Shown here: one piece after another, positions 8,962 through 17,589 of the stretch
Position numbering within the stretch: position 1 is the first letter of the stretch
Layout of the letters: every line of letters starts with the position of its first letter
NCBI GenBank assembly: GCA_002421685.1
Contig: DISB01000004.1
Coordinates: 1 to 52,077 of the forward strand
Direction of reading: 5' to 3'
Source of the DNA: Bacteroidetes bacterium UBA6221
Lineage (GTDB): Bacteria > Bacteroidota > Bacteroidia > Chitinophagales > Chitinophagaceae
Length of the DNA stretch: 52,077 bases
Notes under the pieces: generated by a model
What the model was told of the DNA's origin: nothing
Database searches by the model: none
Seen by the model: only the letters and a program-made list of their open reading frames with translations
Translations under genes and position numbers: made by a program

Positions 8962-9660
8962 ATGAACAAAGTAGTAGCCAACGCGGATGAGGCCATAAAA
9001 GATATCCAATCGGGAATGACCCTGATGCTGGGCGGTTTTGGCCTCTGCGGTATTCCTGAAAACTGTATTGCCGCACTGGTGCGCAAAGGCGTGAATAACC
9101 TGACCTGTATATCTAACAATGCCGGTGTGGACGACTTCGGTATAGGATTGCTGCTGCAAGAAAAGCAGGTGAAGAAGATGATATCCTCTTATGTGGGCGA
9201 GAATGCCGAGTTTGAACGCCAGTTGCTGAGTGGTGAGCTGGAAGTGGACCTGGTGCCGCAGGGCACATTGGCCACCCGTTGCATGGCTGCCGGCTATGGT
9301 ATGCCTGCCGTGTGGTTGCTGGCCGGGGCAGGTACCGAAGTAGCTGACGGCAAAGAAGTACGTAACTTCAACGGGAAGGATTATCTGCTGGAAATGGCCT
9401 TTGATGCGGATTTCGCCATTGTAAAGGCATGGAAGGGAGACAGGATGGGTAATCTTATTTACAAAGAGACTGCCCGCAACTTCAATCCTATGATGGCTAT
9501 GGCCGGCAAAATAACCATTGCCGAAGTGGAAGAGTTGGTAGAGCCGGGTGAGCTCGACCCGAACAACATCCATACGCCGGGTATATATGTACATCGTATA
9601 TTCCAGGGTACGGATTATGAGAAACGCATAGAACAGAAAACCGTACGTAAGCGCCTGTAG
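8962..9660 (+). CDS. scoA: 3-oxoacid CoA-transferase subunit A
   Basis: The 232-residue alpha subunit of a family I CoA transferase has GGFGLCGIPENCI, the SNNAGVDDFGIG segment, PQGTLATRCMAAGYGMPA and the ending HTPGIYVHRIFQG. With the B subunit it moves CoA between succinyl-CoA and acetoacetate or a related 3-oxoacid, in ketone body or branched-chain breakdown. The B subunit follows after 65 bases on the same strand, so the two are surely one operon. An acetate or butyrate transferase cannot be fully excluded, but the N-terminus and the pair lengths (232 and 218 residues) are typical of succinyl-CoA:3-ketoacid transferase. Confidence 0.92.
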   Translation: MNKVVANADEAIKDIQSGMTLMLGGFGLCGIPENCIAALVRKGVNNLTCISNNAGVDDFGIGLLLQEKQVKKMISSYVGENAEFERQLLSGELEVDLVPQGTLATRCMAAGYGMPAVWLLAGAGTEVADGKEVRNFNGKDYLLEMAFDADFAIVKAWKGDRMGNLIYKETARNFNPMMAMAGKITIAEVEELVEPGELDPNNIHTPGIYVHRIFQGTDYEKRIEQKTVRKRL

Positions 9661-9704
9661 AGCGCCTGGTATAGCAGGAAGTAAATCACTAACAAGATAA
9701 AACG

Positions 9705-9716
9705 CCCCTTTAGGGG
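9705..9716 (+). promoter_or_regulatory. CCCC-TTTA-GGGG hairpin just before scoB
   Basis: This is a small hairpin 9 bases upstream of the scoB ATG, followed by TTGGGG. A related CCCCTTTAGG string occurs at 32781-32790. It could affect scoB translation or be a dispersed intergenic repeat. Confidence 0.35.
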
Positions 9717-9725
9717 TTGGGGTAT

Positions 9726-10382
9726 ATGGCACTGAATAAAGAACAAATAGCGCAAAGAATTGCCCGCGAGCTTAAAGACGGGTATTATGTGAACCTTGGC
9801 ATCGGCATCCCTACACTGGTAGCAAACTACATTCCCGAAGGGGTCAATGTGGTGCTGCAAAGCGAAAATGGTTTGCTGGGCATGGGACCTTTCCCTTTTG
9901 AAGGAGAGGAAGACCCTGACCTGATAAATGCGGGTAAACAAACCATTACCACTGTACCGGGTTCTGCCTTCTTCGACAGTGCGATGAGCTTTGGCATGAT
10001 ACGCGCAGGCAAGGTAGACCTGACCGTGCTGGGGGCTATGGAAGTGGCCGACAATGGCGATATCGCCAACTGGAAGATACCCGGCAAAATGGTAAAAGGC
10101 ATGGGCGGCGCTATGGACCTGGTGGCCGCAGCCAAAAATATCATAGTAGCCATGCAACATACCAACAAGGCCGGCGAAAGTAAACTGCTGCCCCAATGTA
10201 CTCTGCCGCTTACAGGGGTGCGCTGCATCACCAAGGTGGTAAGCGACCTGGGGGTATTTGATATTACTGAGGATGGTTTCTGCTGTATTGAATATGCGCC
10301 GGGAGTAACTATTGAAGAAATAAAAGCAAAAACGGCAGGCAGGTTGACGATTGCTGATGACGTAAAGGAAATGACGTTCTAA
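9726..10382 (+). CDS. scoB: 3-oxoacid CoA-transferase subunit B
   Basis: The 218-residue beta subunit has YVNLGIGIPTLVANY and VVLQSENGLLGMGPFP, where the glutamate of SENG is the residue that forms the enzyme-CoA thioester in this family. GGAMDLVAAAKN and VRCITKVVSDLGVFD are also present. The ATG at 9726 is used because the family starts at this point (ALNKEQIAQRIA). The TTG three codons upstream lies within the hairpin tail. It pairs with subunit A immediately upstream, and the ArsC-like gene follows 2 bases after the stop. Confidence 0.93.
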   Translation: MALNKEQIAQRIARELKDGYYVNLGIGIPTLVANYIPEGVNVVLQSENGLLGMGPFPFEGEEDPDLINAGKQTITTVPGSAFFDSAMSFGMIRAGKVDLTVLGAMEVADNGDIANWKIPGKMVKGMGGAMDLVAAAKNIIVAMQHTNKAGESKLLPQCTLPLTGVRCITKVVSDLGVFDITEDGFCCIEYAPGVTIEEIKAKTAGRLTIADDVKEMTF

Positions 10383-10384
10383 AG

Positions 10385-10741
10385 ATGAATACCTCGACAG
10401 AATATATTATGTACCATAAGCCCAATTGCTCCACCAGCCTCGGGACACTCAAAATGCTGAAAGAGCACGGTGTAAAACCGCAATTGCGCCTGTACCTGGA
10501 AGAACCTCCCACACCTGCGGAACTGAACGAGTTGCTGAAGAAAATGGGCAAAAGGGTGCAAAGTATCATCAGGACAAAAGAGCCCTTGTACAAAGACAAT
10601 TATGAAGGCAGGAAGCTCAGCAAAAAGGAATGGCTGAAGATACTCTCTGAAAACCCGATACTTATAGAGCGGCCCATACTCATAAAAGGCGATAAAGCCA
10701 TACTGGGCCGTCCGCCGGAGAAAGTGCTGGAACTGCTATAG
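10385..10741 (+). CDS. ArsC/Spx-family glutaredoxin-fold protein (arsenate reductase-like)
   Basis: The 118-residue protein matches the glutaredoxin-type arsenate reductase family: the cysteine motif YHKPNCSTSLGTL near the N-terminus, IIRTKEPLYK, and NPILIERPILIKGDKAILGRPPEKV at the end. The catalytic cysteine and the RPIL arginine are present. Many members near metabolic genes are YffB-like with no proven arsenate activity, and no ars genes lie nearby. It starts 2 bases after scoB and is probably cotranscribed. The role is therefore uncertain although the fold is clear. Confidence 0.85.
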   Translation: MNTSTEYIMYHKPNCSTSLGTLKMLKEHGVKPQLRLYLEEPPTPAELNELLKKMGKRVQSIIRTKEPLYKDNYEGRKLSKKEWLKILSENPILIERPILIKGDKAILGRPPEKVLELL

Positions 10742-10784
10742 ATATTCCCGTTTCCGGTTGTATTTGCTATTTTTATAGATAGCG

Positions 10785-11894
10785 ATGAAGATATTTTACC
10801 CGTTCATATTGTTCCTGGCCGGTGTGTTTGCAATCGAGGGTGCAAAGGCACAGGTAAACTCAGAAAAAGAACTGGTAGAACGTATTATCACAATTCTGCA
10901 GGCAGGCGATGACTCCTCTTATGCGGCTCTGTTCCCAACGTTCACGATGATGTCTGACCTGGCGGCTACTTACCAGCCCCGCGATTCATTCCAGATAGAC
11001 CGCATAAACCGTTTGCGTGTTAACGTGCGCCGGCTTGCACAGTTCGATCCTGAACAAAACCCCAGGATTATTGACATGATGAACTTTGTGCGGAAGAAAG
11101 GGGCAGATTCGGGTGTCCACTGGGGAGATATACTCATAGCTAAATACGAACTCGATAAGCAACGCCTTCCCTACGAGCTGATAGGATTTGAGCTCATAGC
11201 CCCCTTGCGTATGCAGGGATATATTTTCATCCGCGATATGCTCACCCGCAGGCGATATGGCATAGCGGTAAAAGACATCTATATGATGGACGGAAAGTGG
11301 TACGGAGGCCTGGTGCTGAATATACTGGAAGCCGGCAGCGAGGCGGAGTATGAAGAAGCGCTGGCGGATGAAGAACGGGAATTGAAACGGTTGATGGTGC
11401 TAAAAAAGCAGGGCCTGCTGGATAGCGTGCTGGCCGCCAGGGATAGCATACGTAAATCGAAAATGTATGCCGCCTCCACCAATGAGGATGAGGAAGATGA
11501 GGGCGCTGAAGCAGAACCTATGTACAAAGACATAGCCGACAGGAAGCTATATACCGGCTATTTTGACAAACAGGTGGAAGTAGAATTGTACATCAGGTTT
11601 ATAAAAGGCACATGCCCCGAAGAAATATGTTCCTTTGAAGCCATGTATAAATTTGGCGACCTGGATGAATACATCGTACTGGAGGTGGAACGCAAGCCGG
11701 ACGGCACTTTTGTAATGACGGAAGAAGAACTGGGCGTAATGGAACTAAAACTGCAGGGCAACACCTTCACCGGTACGTGGACATCCGTAAGGGATAAAAC
11801 TGAATATGAAGCCTACCTGAAAGAAAAAGAAGAACTGCGGGACCGCAAATTGTATAAGCTGGATAAGACCTATGAAGAAATGCGCTGGCGATAA
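10785..11894 (+). CDS. Exported protein of unknown function
   Basis: The 369-residue protein begins with a signal peptide (MKIFYPFILFLAGVFAIEGAKA, cleavage near AKA-QV). After it come a mostly helical region, KYELDKQRLPYELIGFELIAPLRMQGYIFIRDM, a charged acidic stretch with repeated glutamates (about residues 180-250), and a final part rich in strands (FDKQVEVELYIRFIKG ... FTGTWTSVRDKTEYEAYL). I do not recognise the family. It lies downstream of and on the same strand as the ArsC-like gene with 43 bases between them. It is probably periplasmic or surface associated. Confidence 0.75.
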   Translation: MKIFYPFILFLAGVFAIEGAKAQVNSEKELVERIITILQAGDDSSYAALFPTFTMMSDLAATYQPRDSFQIDRINRLRVNVRRLAQFDPEQNPRIIDMMNFVRKKGADSGVHWGDILIAKYELDKQRLPYELIGFELIAPLRMQGYIFIRDMLTRRRYGIAVKDIYMMDGKWYGGLVLNILEAGSEAEYEEALADEERELKRLMVLKKQGLLDSVLAARDSIRKSKMYAASTNEDEEDEGAEAEPMYKDIADRKLYTGYFDKQVEVELYIRFIKGTCPEEICSFEAMYKFGDLDEYIVLEVERKPDGTFVMTEEELGVMELKLQGNTFTGTWTSVRDKTEYEAYLKEKEELRDRKLYKLDKTYEEMRWR

Positions 11895-11981
11895 CGTCCA
11901 AGTATTTATTTATAGCCCTATCATCAACAGTTGCGCCCCGGCTTTGTTCCTATCCTGTAACTTTATCATTCAATAAGTATT

Positions 11982-13502
11982 ATGCAGCATCCGGCTATCA
12001 ATACATTCGGGGAACTAAAACGTTCAGGATATATACCTAAAACGGTAAAAGAAGAAATAAGAAGCAATCTCATAACAGCGCTAACGACGAAGGCACAGAC
12101 CTTTAAAACCGTGCTTGGTTACGAAGATACGGTGATACCGGATGTAGAAAGAGCGCTGTTGTCCCGGCACAATATACTATTCCTGGGCCTCAGGGGGCAG
12201 GCCAAGACGCGTATGGCACGCGAAATGGTGAACCTGTTGGACGAATGGATACCCTGCGTGGCAGGTAGTGAAATAAACGACAGTCCTTTCGCCCCGATAT
12301 CGCTGTATGCCCGGGAGCTGCTGGAAAATAAAGGCGACGATACCCCGATAACCTGGCTGCACCGTAGCGAACGCTATGGTGAAAAGCTGGCTACACCCGA
12401 TGTATCCGTAGCCGACCTGGTAGGCGATATAGATCCCATAAAAGCGGCTAACCTGCGCCTGAGTTTTGCCGATGAGCGTGTATTGCATTTTGGTATTATT
12501 CCCCGCTCGCATCGAGGTATTTTTGTCATAAACGAATTGCCCGACCTGCAGGCAAGGATACAGGTTTCGTTGTTTAATATCCTGCAGGAAGGCGATATAC
12601 AGATACGGGGCTTTAAGCTACGGCTGCCGCTGGATATACTGTTTGTCTTTACCGCCAATCCCGAAGATTATACCAACAGGGGAAGTATCGTAACACCATT
12701 AAAAGACCGCATAGAAAGCCAGATAGTAACCCACTACCCGCGAACGGTGGAAATATCGAGGGCAATAACTGAGCAGGAAGCACATATAACCGAAGAACAA
12801 CTGGCCAAAGTAACAGTACCCGATGTTTGCAAATTGCTGGTAGAGCAAATAGCTATGGAAGCGCGGAAGAGTGAATACGTGGACCAGAAAAGCGGCGTGT
12901 CGGCAAGACTTACTATTTCCGCTTATGAAAACCTGGTGAGCACTGCAGAACGAAGGGCGTTATTACATGGCAACGATGGCACGCAGGTACGCATATCAGA
13001 CTTTGCCGGTGTCATTCCCGCTATAACTGGCAAGATAGAATTGGTATATGAAGGCGAACAGGAGGGCCCGACCAATGTTGCATATAGCTTATTAGGCAAA
13101 AGTATCAGGAGCCTGTTCGTACAGTATTTCCCCGACCCCCAATCCTTTAAAAAAGCGGGGCAGAAAACAGGCGCTCAAAAGCCTGCAGCCAATCCCTACC
13201 AACCGGTGATAGACTGGTTTGGTAAGGGTAACAATTTATTAATACCTGTTGACGCGGGCGATGAGGAATACCGGAACAACCTGTACAAAGTAGATGGCTT
13301 GTATAATGTGGTGAAACAATATTACCCGAATGCCGATAAGATACAAGCCGCGCTACTCATGGAATTCCTGTTGCACGGTCTGGCGGAATATTCACTCATC
13401 AGCAAAAAAGGTGTGGAAGGTAGCGGTTATAATTTTAGCGACATACTGGGCGGGATGCTCAATATGAGCCTGGAAAGCGAGGATGAAGGTGAAGAGTATT
13501 AA
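11982..13502 (+). CDS. MoxR/magnesium-chelatase-like AAA+ ATPase
   Basis: The 506-residue protein has a Walker A-type loop ILFLGLRGQAKTRM, GIFVINELPDLQARIQVSLFNILQEGDIQIRGF in place of the Walker B and sensor region, and LFVFTANPEDYTNRGSIVTPLKDRIESQI, the arginine-finger/sensor segment of the helix-2-insert clade. A lid domain follows. Such ATPases usually work with a von Willebrand factor A partner to remodel protein complexes. No VWA gene is adjacent here; arfB follows instead, so the partner must be elsewhere. The N-terminal 40 residues before the ATPase are unassigned. Confidence 0.85.
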   Translation: MQHPAINTFGELKRSGYIPKTVKEEIRSNLITALTTKAQTFKTVLGYEDTVIPDVERALLSRHNILFLGLRGQAKTRMAREMVNLLDEWIPCVAGSEINDSPFAPISLYARELLENKGDDTPITWLHRSERYGEKLATPDVSVADLVGDIDPIKAANLRLSFADERVLHFGIIPRSHRGIFVINELPDLQARIQVSLFNILQEGDIQIRGFKLRLPLDILFVFTANPEDYTNRGSIVTPLKDRIESQIVTHYPRTVEISRAITEQEAHITEEQLAKVTVPDVCKLLVEQIAMEARKSEYVDQKSGVSARLTISAYENLVSTAERRALLHGNDGTQVRISDFAGVIPAITGKIELVYEGEQEGPTNVAYSLLGKSIRSLFVQYFPDPQSFKKAGQKTGAQKPAANPYQPVIDWFGKGNNLLIPVDAGDEEYRNNLYKVDGLYNVVKQYYPNADKIQAALLMEFLLHGLAEYSLISKKGVEGSGYNFSDILGGMLNMSLESEDEGEEY

Positions 13503-13557
13503 AAGATAATTGGTACAATATTTGCCGATAGGGGATAGTTAAAATATCCGGGAAAAA

Positions 13558-13950
13558 ATGAAAGATTTCAGTTCGGAAGTAAGTTATAAGACCTCGCGTA
13601 GCGGGGGCAAGGGTGGGCAGAACGTAAATAAGGTGGAAACGGCCGCAGAAGCCTGGTGGTGCGTGGATGAATCAAGATTTTTCACGCCCGAGGAAAAGAT
13701 ACTCATCATCAGCAAGTTGATGAACCGCATCAATAAAGACTGTTACCTTATTGTAAAGTCGAGCGAAACACGTTCGCAACTGGAGAATAAGGAGATAGCG
13801 CTGAAGAAAATGATGGACCTGGTAGAGAAAGCGTTGATACGGCCCAAAAAGCGCAAGCCAACAAAAATACCAGCAGTGATAAAAGAACAGCGCCTGGAAA
13901 CCAAGCGCCGCGAATCTCTTAAAAAACAAATGAGGCGTAAAGACTGGTAA
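13558..13950 (+). CDS. arfB: Alternative ribosome-rescue peptidyl-tRNA hydrolase ArfB
   Basis: The 130-residue protein has the release-factor GGQ motif early on (KTSRSGGKGGQNVNKVET) and a lysine/arginine-rich tail (KRKPTKIPAVIKEQRLETKRRESLKKQ). The tail enters the empty mRNA channel of a stalled ribosome. It lacks codon-recognition domains, so it is ArfB (YaeJ/ICT1-like) and not RF1 or RF2. It frees peptides from ribosomes stuck on non-stop mRNAs. The stop codon touches the stop codon of the convergent DUF1501 gene with no gap. Confidence 0.92.
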   Translation: MKDFSSEVSYKTSRSGGKGGQNVNKVETAAEAWWCVDESRFFTPEEKILIISKLMNRINKDCYLIVKSSETRSQLENKEIALKKMMDLVEKALIRPKKRKPTKIPAVIKEQRLETKRRESLKKQMRRKDW

Positions 13951-15531
13951 TTAATCTACCACCGTCAACCGTTTTGTACTTTGGTTTTTCCCATTGGTTA
14001 ACCGGTAAAAATATTGGCCCGGAGGCAAGTCGCCACGTTCAATCGTAAGTTGATGTTTACCCTTATCCATTTGCCTGGCAGGCAGAATGTTTTTCACCAC
14101 ACGACCGTTGACGTCAAACATCTGTATTGCAACAGTGCCACCGTCTGAACTAAAACTAATAGTAGTATTCCTTGAGAACGGGTTCGGATAGTTTTGCCCG
14201 AGTATATCGTCGCTGCCCGATACCGTAGTTTCTTCCACATTGTTGGTCTTCTGGAATACCGGCAAAACATTATAATGTTTCATAAGTACCTTATCCATGG
14301 TCGCCGTATCTACCTGGAACCAGTCGGCCAGCACGGCTGAATAGATAGTACGGTAGTCGTTGAGCAATGGCAGGTTGTCGCTTACTGTGGCGCTGGCGGG
14401 CAATTTTGGATTGGCCCCGATAATGCCGGGATTTACATATTTGCTGAATACAAAAACAGGTGCGGTTGTGCCATGGTCTGTACCGCCACTGGCATTTGAT
14501 TTTATTCTTCTGCCGAATTCTGAGAAAGTCATAGCGGCCACCCTGTCATCGTACTTATGGATTTTGGCTTCATCAAAAAACGCCTCGACGGCTTCTGATA
14601 TATCCTGTAGCAGGTTAGCATGCGAGCCTATGGTTGTGTCTGCCGAGTCTGTTTGCTGTGAGTGTGTATCAAATCCGCCCATGCTCACAACATAAACAGG
14701 TGTTTTTAACCCGCCTGCTATCAGCCTGGAAACTACTTTCAACTGGTCTGCCAGCCTGTTGCTTGTTGTAGGCCACTTGGTGGATACGTTTTGCGCTTTG
14801 CCTGCGGCGTTTTGTATTACCGTAGTGTACACCTCCGTTTGCTGCTTGATATACCTGACGAAAGTAAGTTCATGTCCCGCCGGTGTGTTAGGTGCGGGGT
14901 CCACCGTTCCATTGATTATATTATAGAAGCTATCAAGGCTGGCGATTGCCATCCCAAGGTTAGCATCTGCGCCCTGCAACAGGTTAGATATACCTGAACC
15001 AATTTGTATAGCAAGTGGGTCGGGCATGTTGGTGTTAGGAAATCCTACGGGGTAACCGGGATATTCTTCATCGAGGTGCCTGCCCAGCCACCCTGTATTT
15101 ATATATTGGTTCTCATCAGAGCCCGACATCCATATATCCGTTGCACGAAAGTGCGAGAAATTGGGATCCGGGTAACCCACACTTTGTATGATGTTTACGT
15201 AGCCGTTATCATATAAGTCCCGCACTCCTGTCATTGCAGGGTGGAGGCCTGTCAGGTTCGTGTTGGCCAGGGCCAGTACCTTGTTTTGTGGTATCAAGAT
15301 ATTGCTGCGGGCATTCGATAGCTGGCTGTATTGGTCGAGTGGTATTAAGGTGTTAAGCCCGTCGTTGCCGCCATTCAGTTGAATCATTACCAATACCCTG
15401 CCGTTTGCAGCGGTTTGTTTGGCCAGCAATTCCAGCAACGGGTTGCGCGCATAAGTGCGTACCGGTGTGCCGTTTATGACATAGGCCAGCGTGGCTGCCT
15501 GCGATATTTTCAAAAAGTCCCTGCGTTTCAT
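13951..15531 (-). CDS. DUF1501 protein with Tat-like signal and type IX sorting domain
   Basis: The start at 15531 gives MKRRDFLKISQAATLAYVI, a twin-arginine-type signal, so it is preferred to the upstream start. The body is the DUF1501 family, a sulfatase/phosphatase-like fold, with VMIQLNGGNDGLNTLIPLD, FSHFRATDIWMSG, GFDTHSQQTD, MTFSEFGRRIKSN and GTDHGTTAPVF. The last 80 residues (LGQNYPNPFSRNTTISF ... LPPGQYFYRL) are a type A sorting domain for type IX secretion. It lies 22 bases after the DUF1800 gene, with which DUF1501 genes are regularly paired. The biochemical role is not established; surface processing of polymers has been proposed for such pairs. Confidence 0.9.
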   Translation of the reverse strand: MKRRDFLKISQAATLAYVINGTPVRTYARNPLLELLAKQTAANGRVLVMIQLNGGNDGLNTLIPLDQYSQLSNARSNILIPQNKVLALANTNLTGLHPAMTGVRDLYDNGYVNIIQSVGYPDPNFSHFRATDIWMSGSDENQYINTGWLGRHLDEEYPGYPVGFPNTNMPDPLAIQIGSGISNLLQGADANLGMAIASLDSFYNIINGTVDPAPNTPAGHELTFVRYIKQQTEVYTTVIQNAAGKAQNVSTKWPTTSNRLADQLKVVSRLIAGGLKTPVYVVSMGGFDTHSQQTDSADTTIGSHANLLQDISEAVEAFFDEAKIHKYDDRVAAMTFSEFGRRIKSNASGGTDHGTTAPVFVFSKYVNPGIIGANPKLPASATVSDNLPLLNDYRTIYSAVLADWFQVDTATMDKVLMKHYNVLPVFQKTNNVEETTVSGSDDILGQNYPNPFSRNTTISFSSDGGTVAIQMFDVNGRVVKNILPARQMDKGKHQLTIERGDLPPGQYFYRLTNGKNQSTKRLTVVD

Positions 15532-15553
15532 TCGTTGCAGTATTTTATAATGA

Positions 15554-17275
15554 TCAACATAGATTGTGTTCGGCAAGGTGCGTTAGCTCTGTGAGCAGGC
15601 TCACCAGCCTTGTCCTTACCGTGTTCGTATTGGTAGTGTTGGGGTTGGAGACATAGGCCGACCATGCATTGGTCCAATAGTAGTCCTGCGATTGGCCGCT
15701 GAGCAGCGTGATGGTTTTTAAATTATCCTTCATCGTCTGAGAAATACCTATACCCAGCAACAGGTCGCAGAAGAAGGTTACCAGGAGGTTGGGGTCGCCC
15801 GGGCTGTAGAATTTTTTAGCCAGGTGCATCGGGTCTATCTTAATAGCAGTGCCCGTACCCGCCGAAAAACCTGAACCCAGCATCATATCCATGAATTGCA
15901 TGCGGCGCGGCATGGTGGTCGAGTTGATCCATTTTTCATAATAGTCAGGCTCCTGGTAAAAAGCCGGCCAACCTGCCACGTTTGGGGGATTGTTGGGTTC
16001 GCAACCCAGGTTAGCCATATAAGTACGCAGGTAATTGTATATTTTATACTCTTTGTCTGAACGCCATCCACCAGGCAACTGTATATCGAATGTCCTGAAC
16101 GTCCCTACTATATAGTCAAGCGGTGTGCGAATGACACAATCCATGCTGAGCGCATCGTAAAAATGCTCACTCTTCAACAGCGTTTCCAGCACCGGCTTAA
16201 TCTGCCAGTTGGTATTCACCATCATCTGCGCCAGTGGTATGATGATGTTGAACTCGGTGTTGATATCAATATCGTAATAAACAAAAAAGCGGTACAGTTT
16301 GCGCACGATAAACTTGGCCACCTCCTGCTTGGTAAATATCATATCTATCAGTTCATCGGTTTCCTGTGCGCCTGCTGTACCAGACTTTCCGGTAATGCTC
16401 TTGTTGGCGAAGAACGAAGAAAAGGTCTTGTTGGAAGTATCGTGCAGGCTGGATACGAAGTTGCCTGTCCATGTGGATGTACTATAGCGCCAACCCGTAA
16501 GTATTTTGGCTGCCGCTTTGATGTCGTCCTCTGTATAAATCGGTTTATAATTTTTCCCGAGTGTAAATAATTCAAACAACTCCCGTGCATAATTTTCATC
16601 AGGCGCTGTTTTGGTATTCAGGTAACCGTTCAGGTAGCGCAACATAGCCGGGTCTTTAGTAATCGCCGTTACTATTGTTTTAAAATTACCCAATGCATTG
16701 TTCCTGAATATCATGTGGTGATTGTACAGCATGTGCGCATAGGCAACAACGGGATATTCAGTAGCGAAGTGGTTGTGCCAGAAGAAGGTCATTTTCTCCG
16801 TTATCCTTCTTTCGGGCTGATATATCATCCTGCCTATCCACCAGTTGGTCATGGATAGTAAACGGTAATTGTTTACCGTACTGTCGCCAAATGGAGCGTT
16901 TACCCAGGTATCGTCCAGTTGAACACCGGTGGGGTCGGTATAGGTAGCTGTATTATAATTGTTCACAGGAGGCGCCGGTATCGTTTGCGCTGAGAGCAAT
17001 TCGTCAACCGCCTGTTCCATGGTCATTGTCCGCAACGCAAGCACGTCTTCGTATTTAACGCCGAACATCGCTCTCCTTAACAAGTGAACTATTTGCCTGT
17101 CACCCCAGGCTCCCGTGTATTTGGACAGTGTACCCGTGGTTTTGCTTAGCCCACGCGGCGTTTCTTTGTTTACATATTTTTTATAGATGACATCTTCACC
17201 TGCCGCAGGAGCCGCAGTTTCGGTTTGTGTCGCAATGAATTCTTCAAAGAACTCGCGACGATTTACTTTACCCAT
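15554..17275 (-). CDS. DUF1800 family protein
   Basis: The 573-residue protein starts MGKVNRREFFEEFIATQ and has the DUF1800 hallmarks: HLLRRAMFG, MTFFWHNHFATE, MIFRNNALGNFKTIV, AMLRYLNGYLNTK, PDENYARELFELFTLG, AAKILTGWRY and PPNVAGWPA. No ordinary signal peptide is visible at the start, although the N-terminus has an RRE motif. It is the first gene of a two-gene operon with the DUF1501 gene. The family is widespread in Bacteroidetes and Planctomycetes and its function is unknown. Confidence 0.9.
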   Translation of the reverse strand: MGKVNRREFFEEFIATQTETAAPAAGEDVIYKKYVNKETPRGLSKTTGTLSKYTGAWGDRQIVHLLRRAMFGVKYEDVLALRTMTMEQAVDELLSAQTIPAPPVNNYNTATYTDPTGVQLDDTWVNAPFGDSTVNNYRLLSMTNWWIGRMIYQPERRITEKMTFFWHNHFATEYPVVAYAHMLYNHHMIFRNNALGNFKTIVTAITKDPAMLRYLNGYLNTKTAPDENYARELFELFTLGKNYKPIYTEDDIKAAAKILTGWRYSTSTWTGNFVSSLHDTSNKTFSSFFANKSITGKSGTAGAQETDELIDMIFTKQEVAKFIVRKLYRFFVYYDIDINTEFNIIIPLAQMMVNTNWQIKPVLETLLKSEHFYDALSMDCVIRTPLDYIVGTFRTFDIQLPGGWRSDKEYKIYNYLRTYMANLGCEPNNPPNVAGWPAFYQEPDYYEKWINSTTMPRRMQFMDMMLGSGFSAGTGTAIKIDPMHLAKKFYSPGDPNLLVTFFCDLLLGIGISQTMKDNLKTITLLSGQSQDYYWTNAWSAYVSNPNTTNTNTVRTRLVSLLTELTHLAEHNLC

Positions 17276-17589
17276 TTTAGTGCATTTATGCTATAAAAAG
17301 ACCTGGTGAGAACGTTAAGGTTTAACGAAAAGTTAAAAAGGTTATTTGATATTCAATAGTGATAGCCTGAGTTTTTAACCAGTTTATAATCAGTCAAATA
17401 GCACTTTTTTTGCAATCAATTGATTGTTAATTGACTGTGTGGAGGTAGAAATATGCGGGTGCCCCAAACGGTAAGATCTGATTCTTCTCCTTTCCAGGTT
17501 TTAATAATTACTGCAAATCGGTATATTTAATATGGCCTGCACGACTCCCCGGCTACCGGGCAGACCCGTGCAGGGATTTATCATTTATT
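17276..17589 (+). promoter_or_regulatory. Intergenic region with a stem-loop leader before the TonB receptor
   Basis: A promoter-like TATATTTA lies at 17522-17529. It is followed by a two-part hairpin: outer arms CCTGCACG (17536-17543) and CGTGCAGG (17567-17574), and inner arms CCCGG (17548-17552) and CCGGG (17556-17560). The ATG follows 16 bases later, so the mRNA would begin with this structure. The rest of the region shows nothing recognisable. Confidence 0.5.

Noticed and set aside
8935..9732. Minus-strand frame of 265 codons opposite the CoA-transferase A subunit
   Set aside because: It is antisense to scoA and has no family resemblance.
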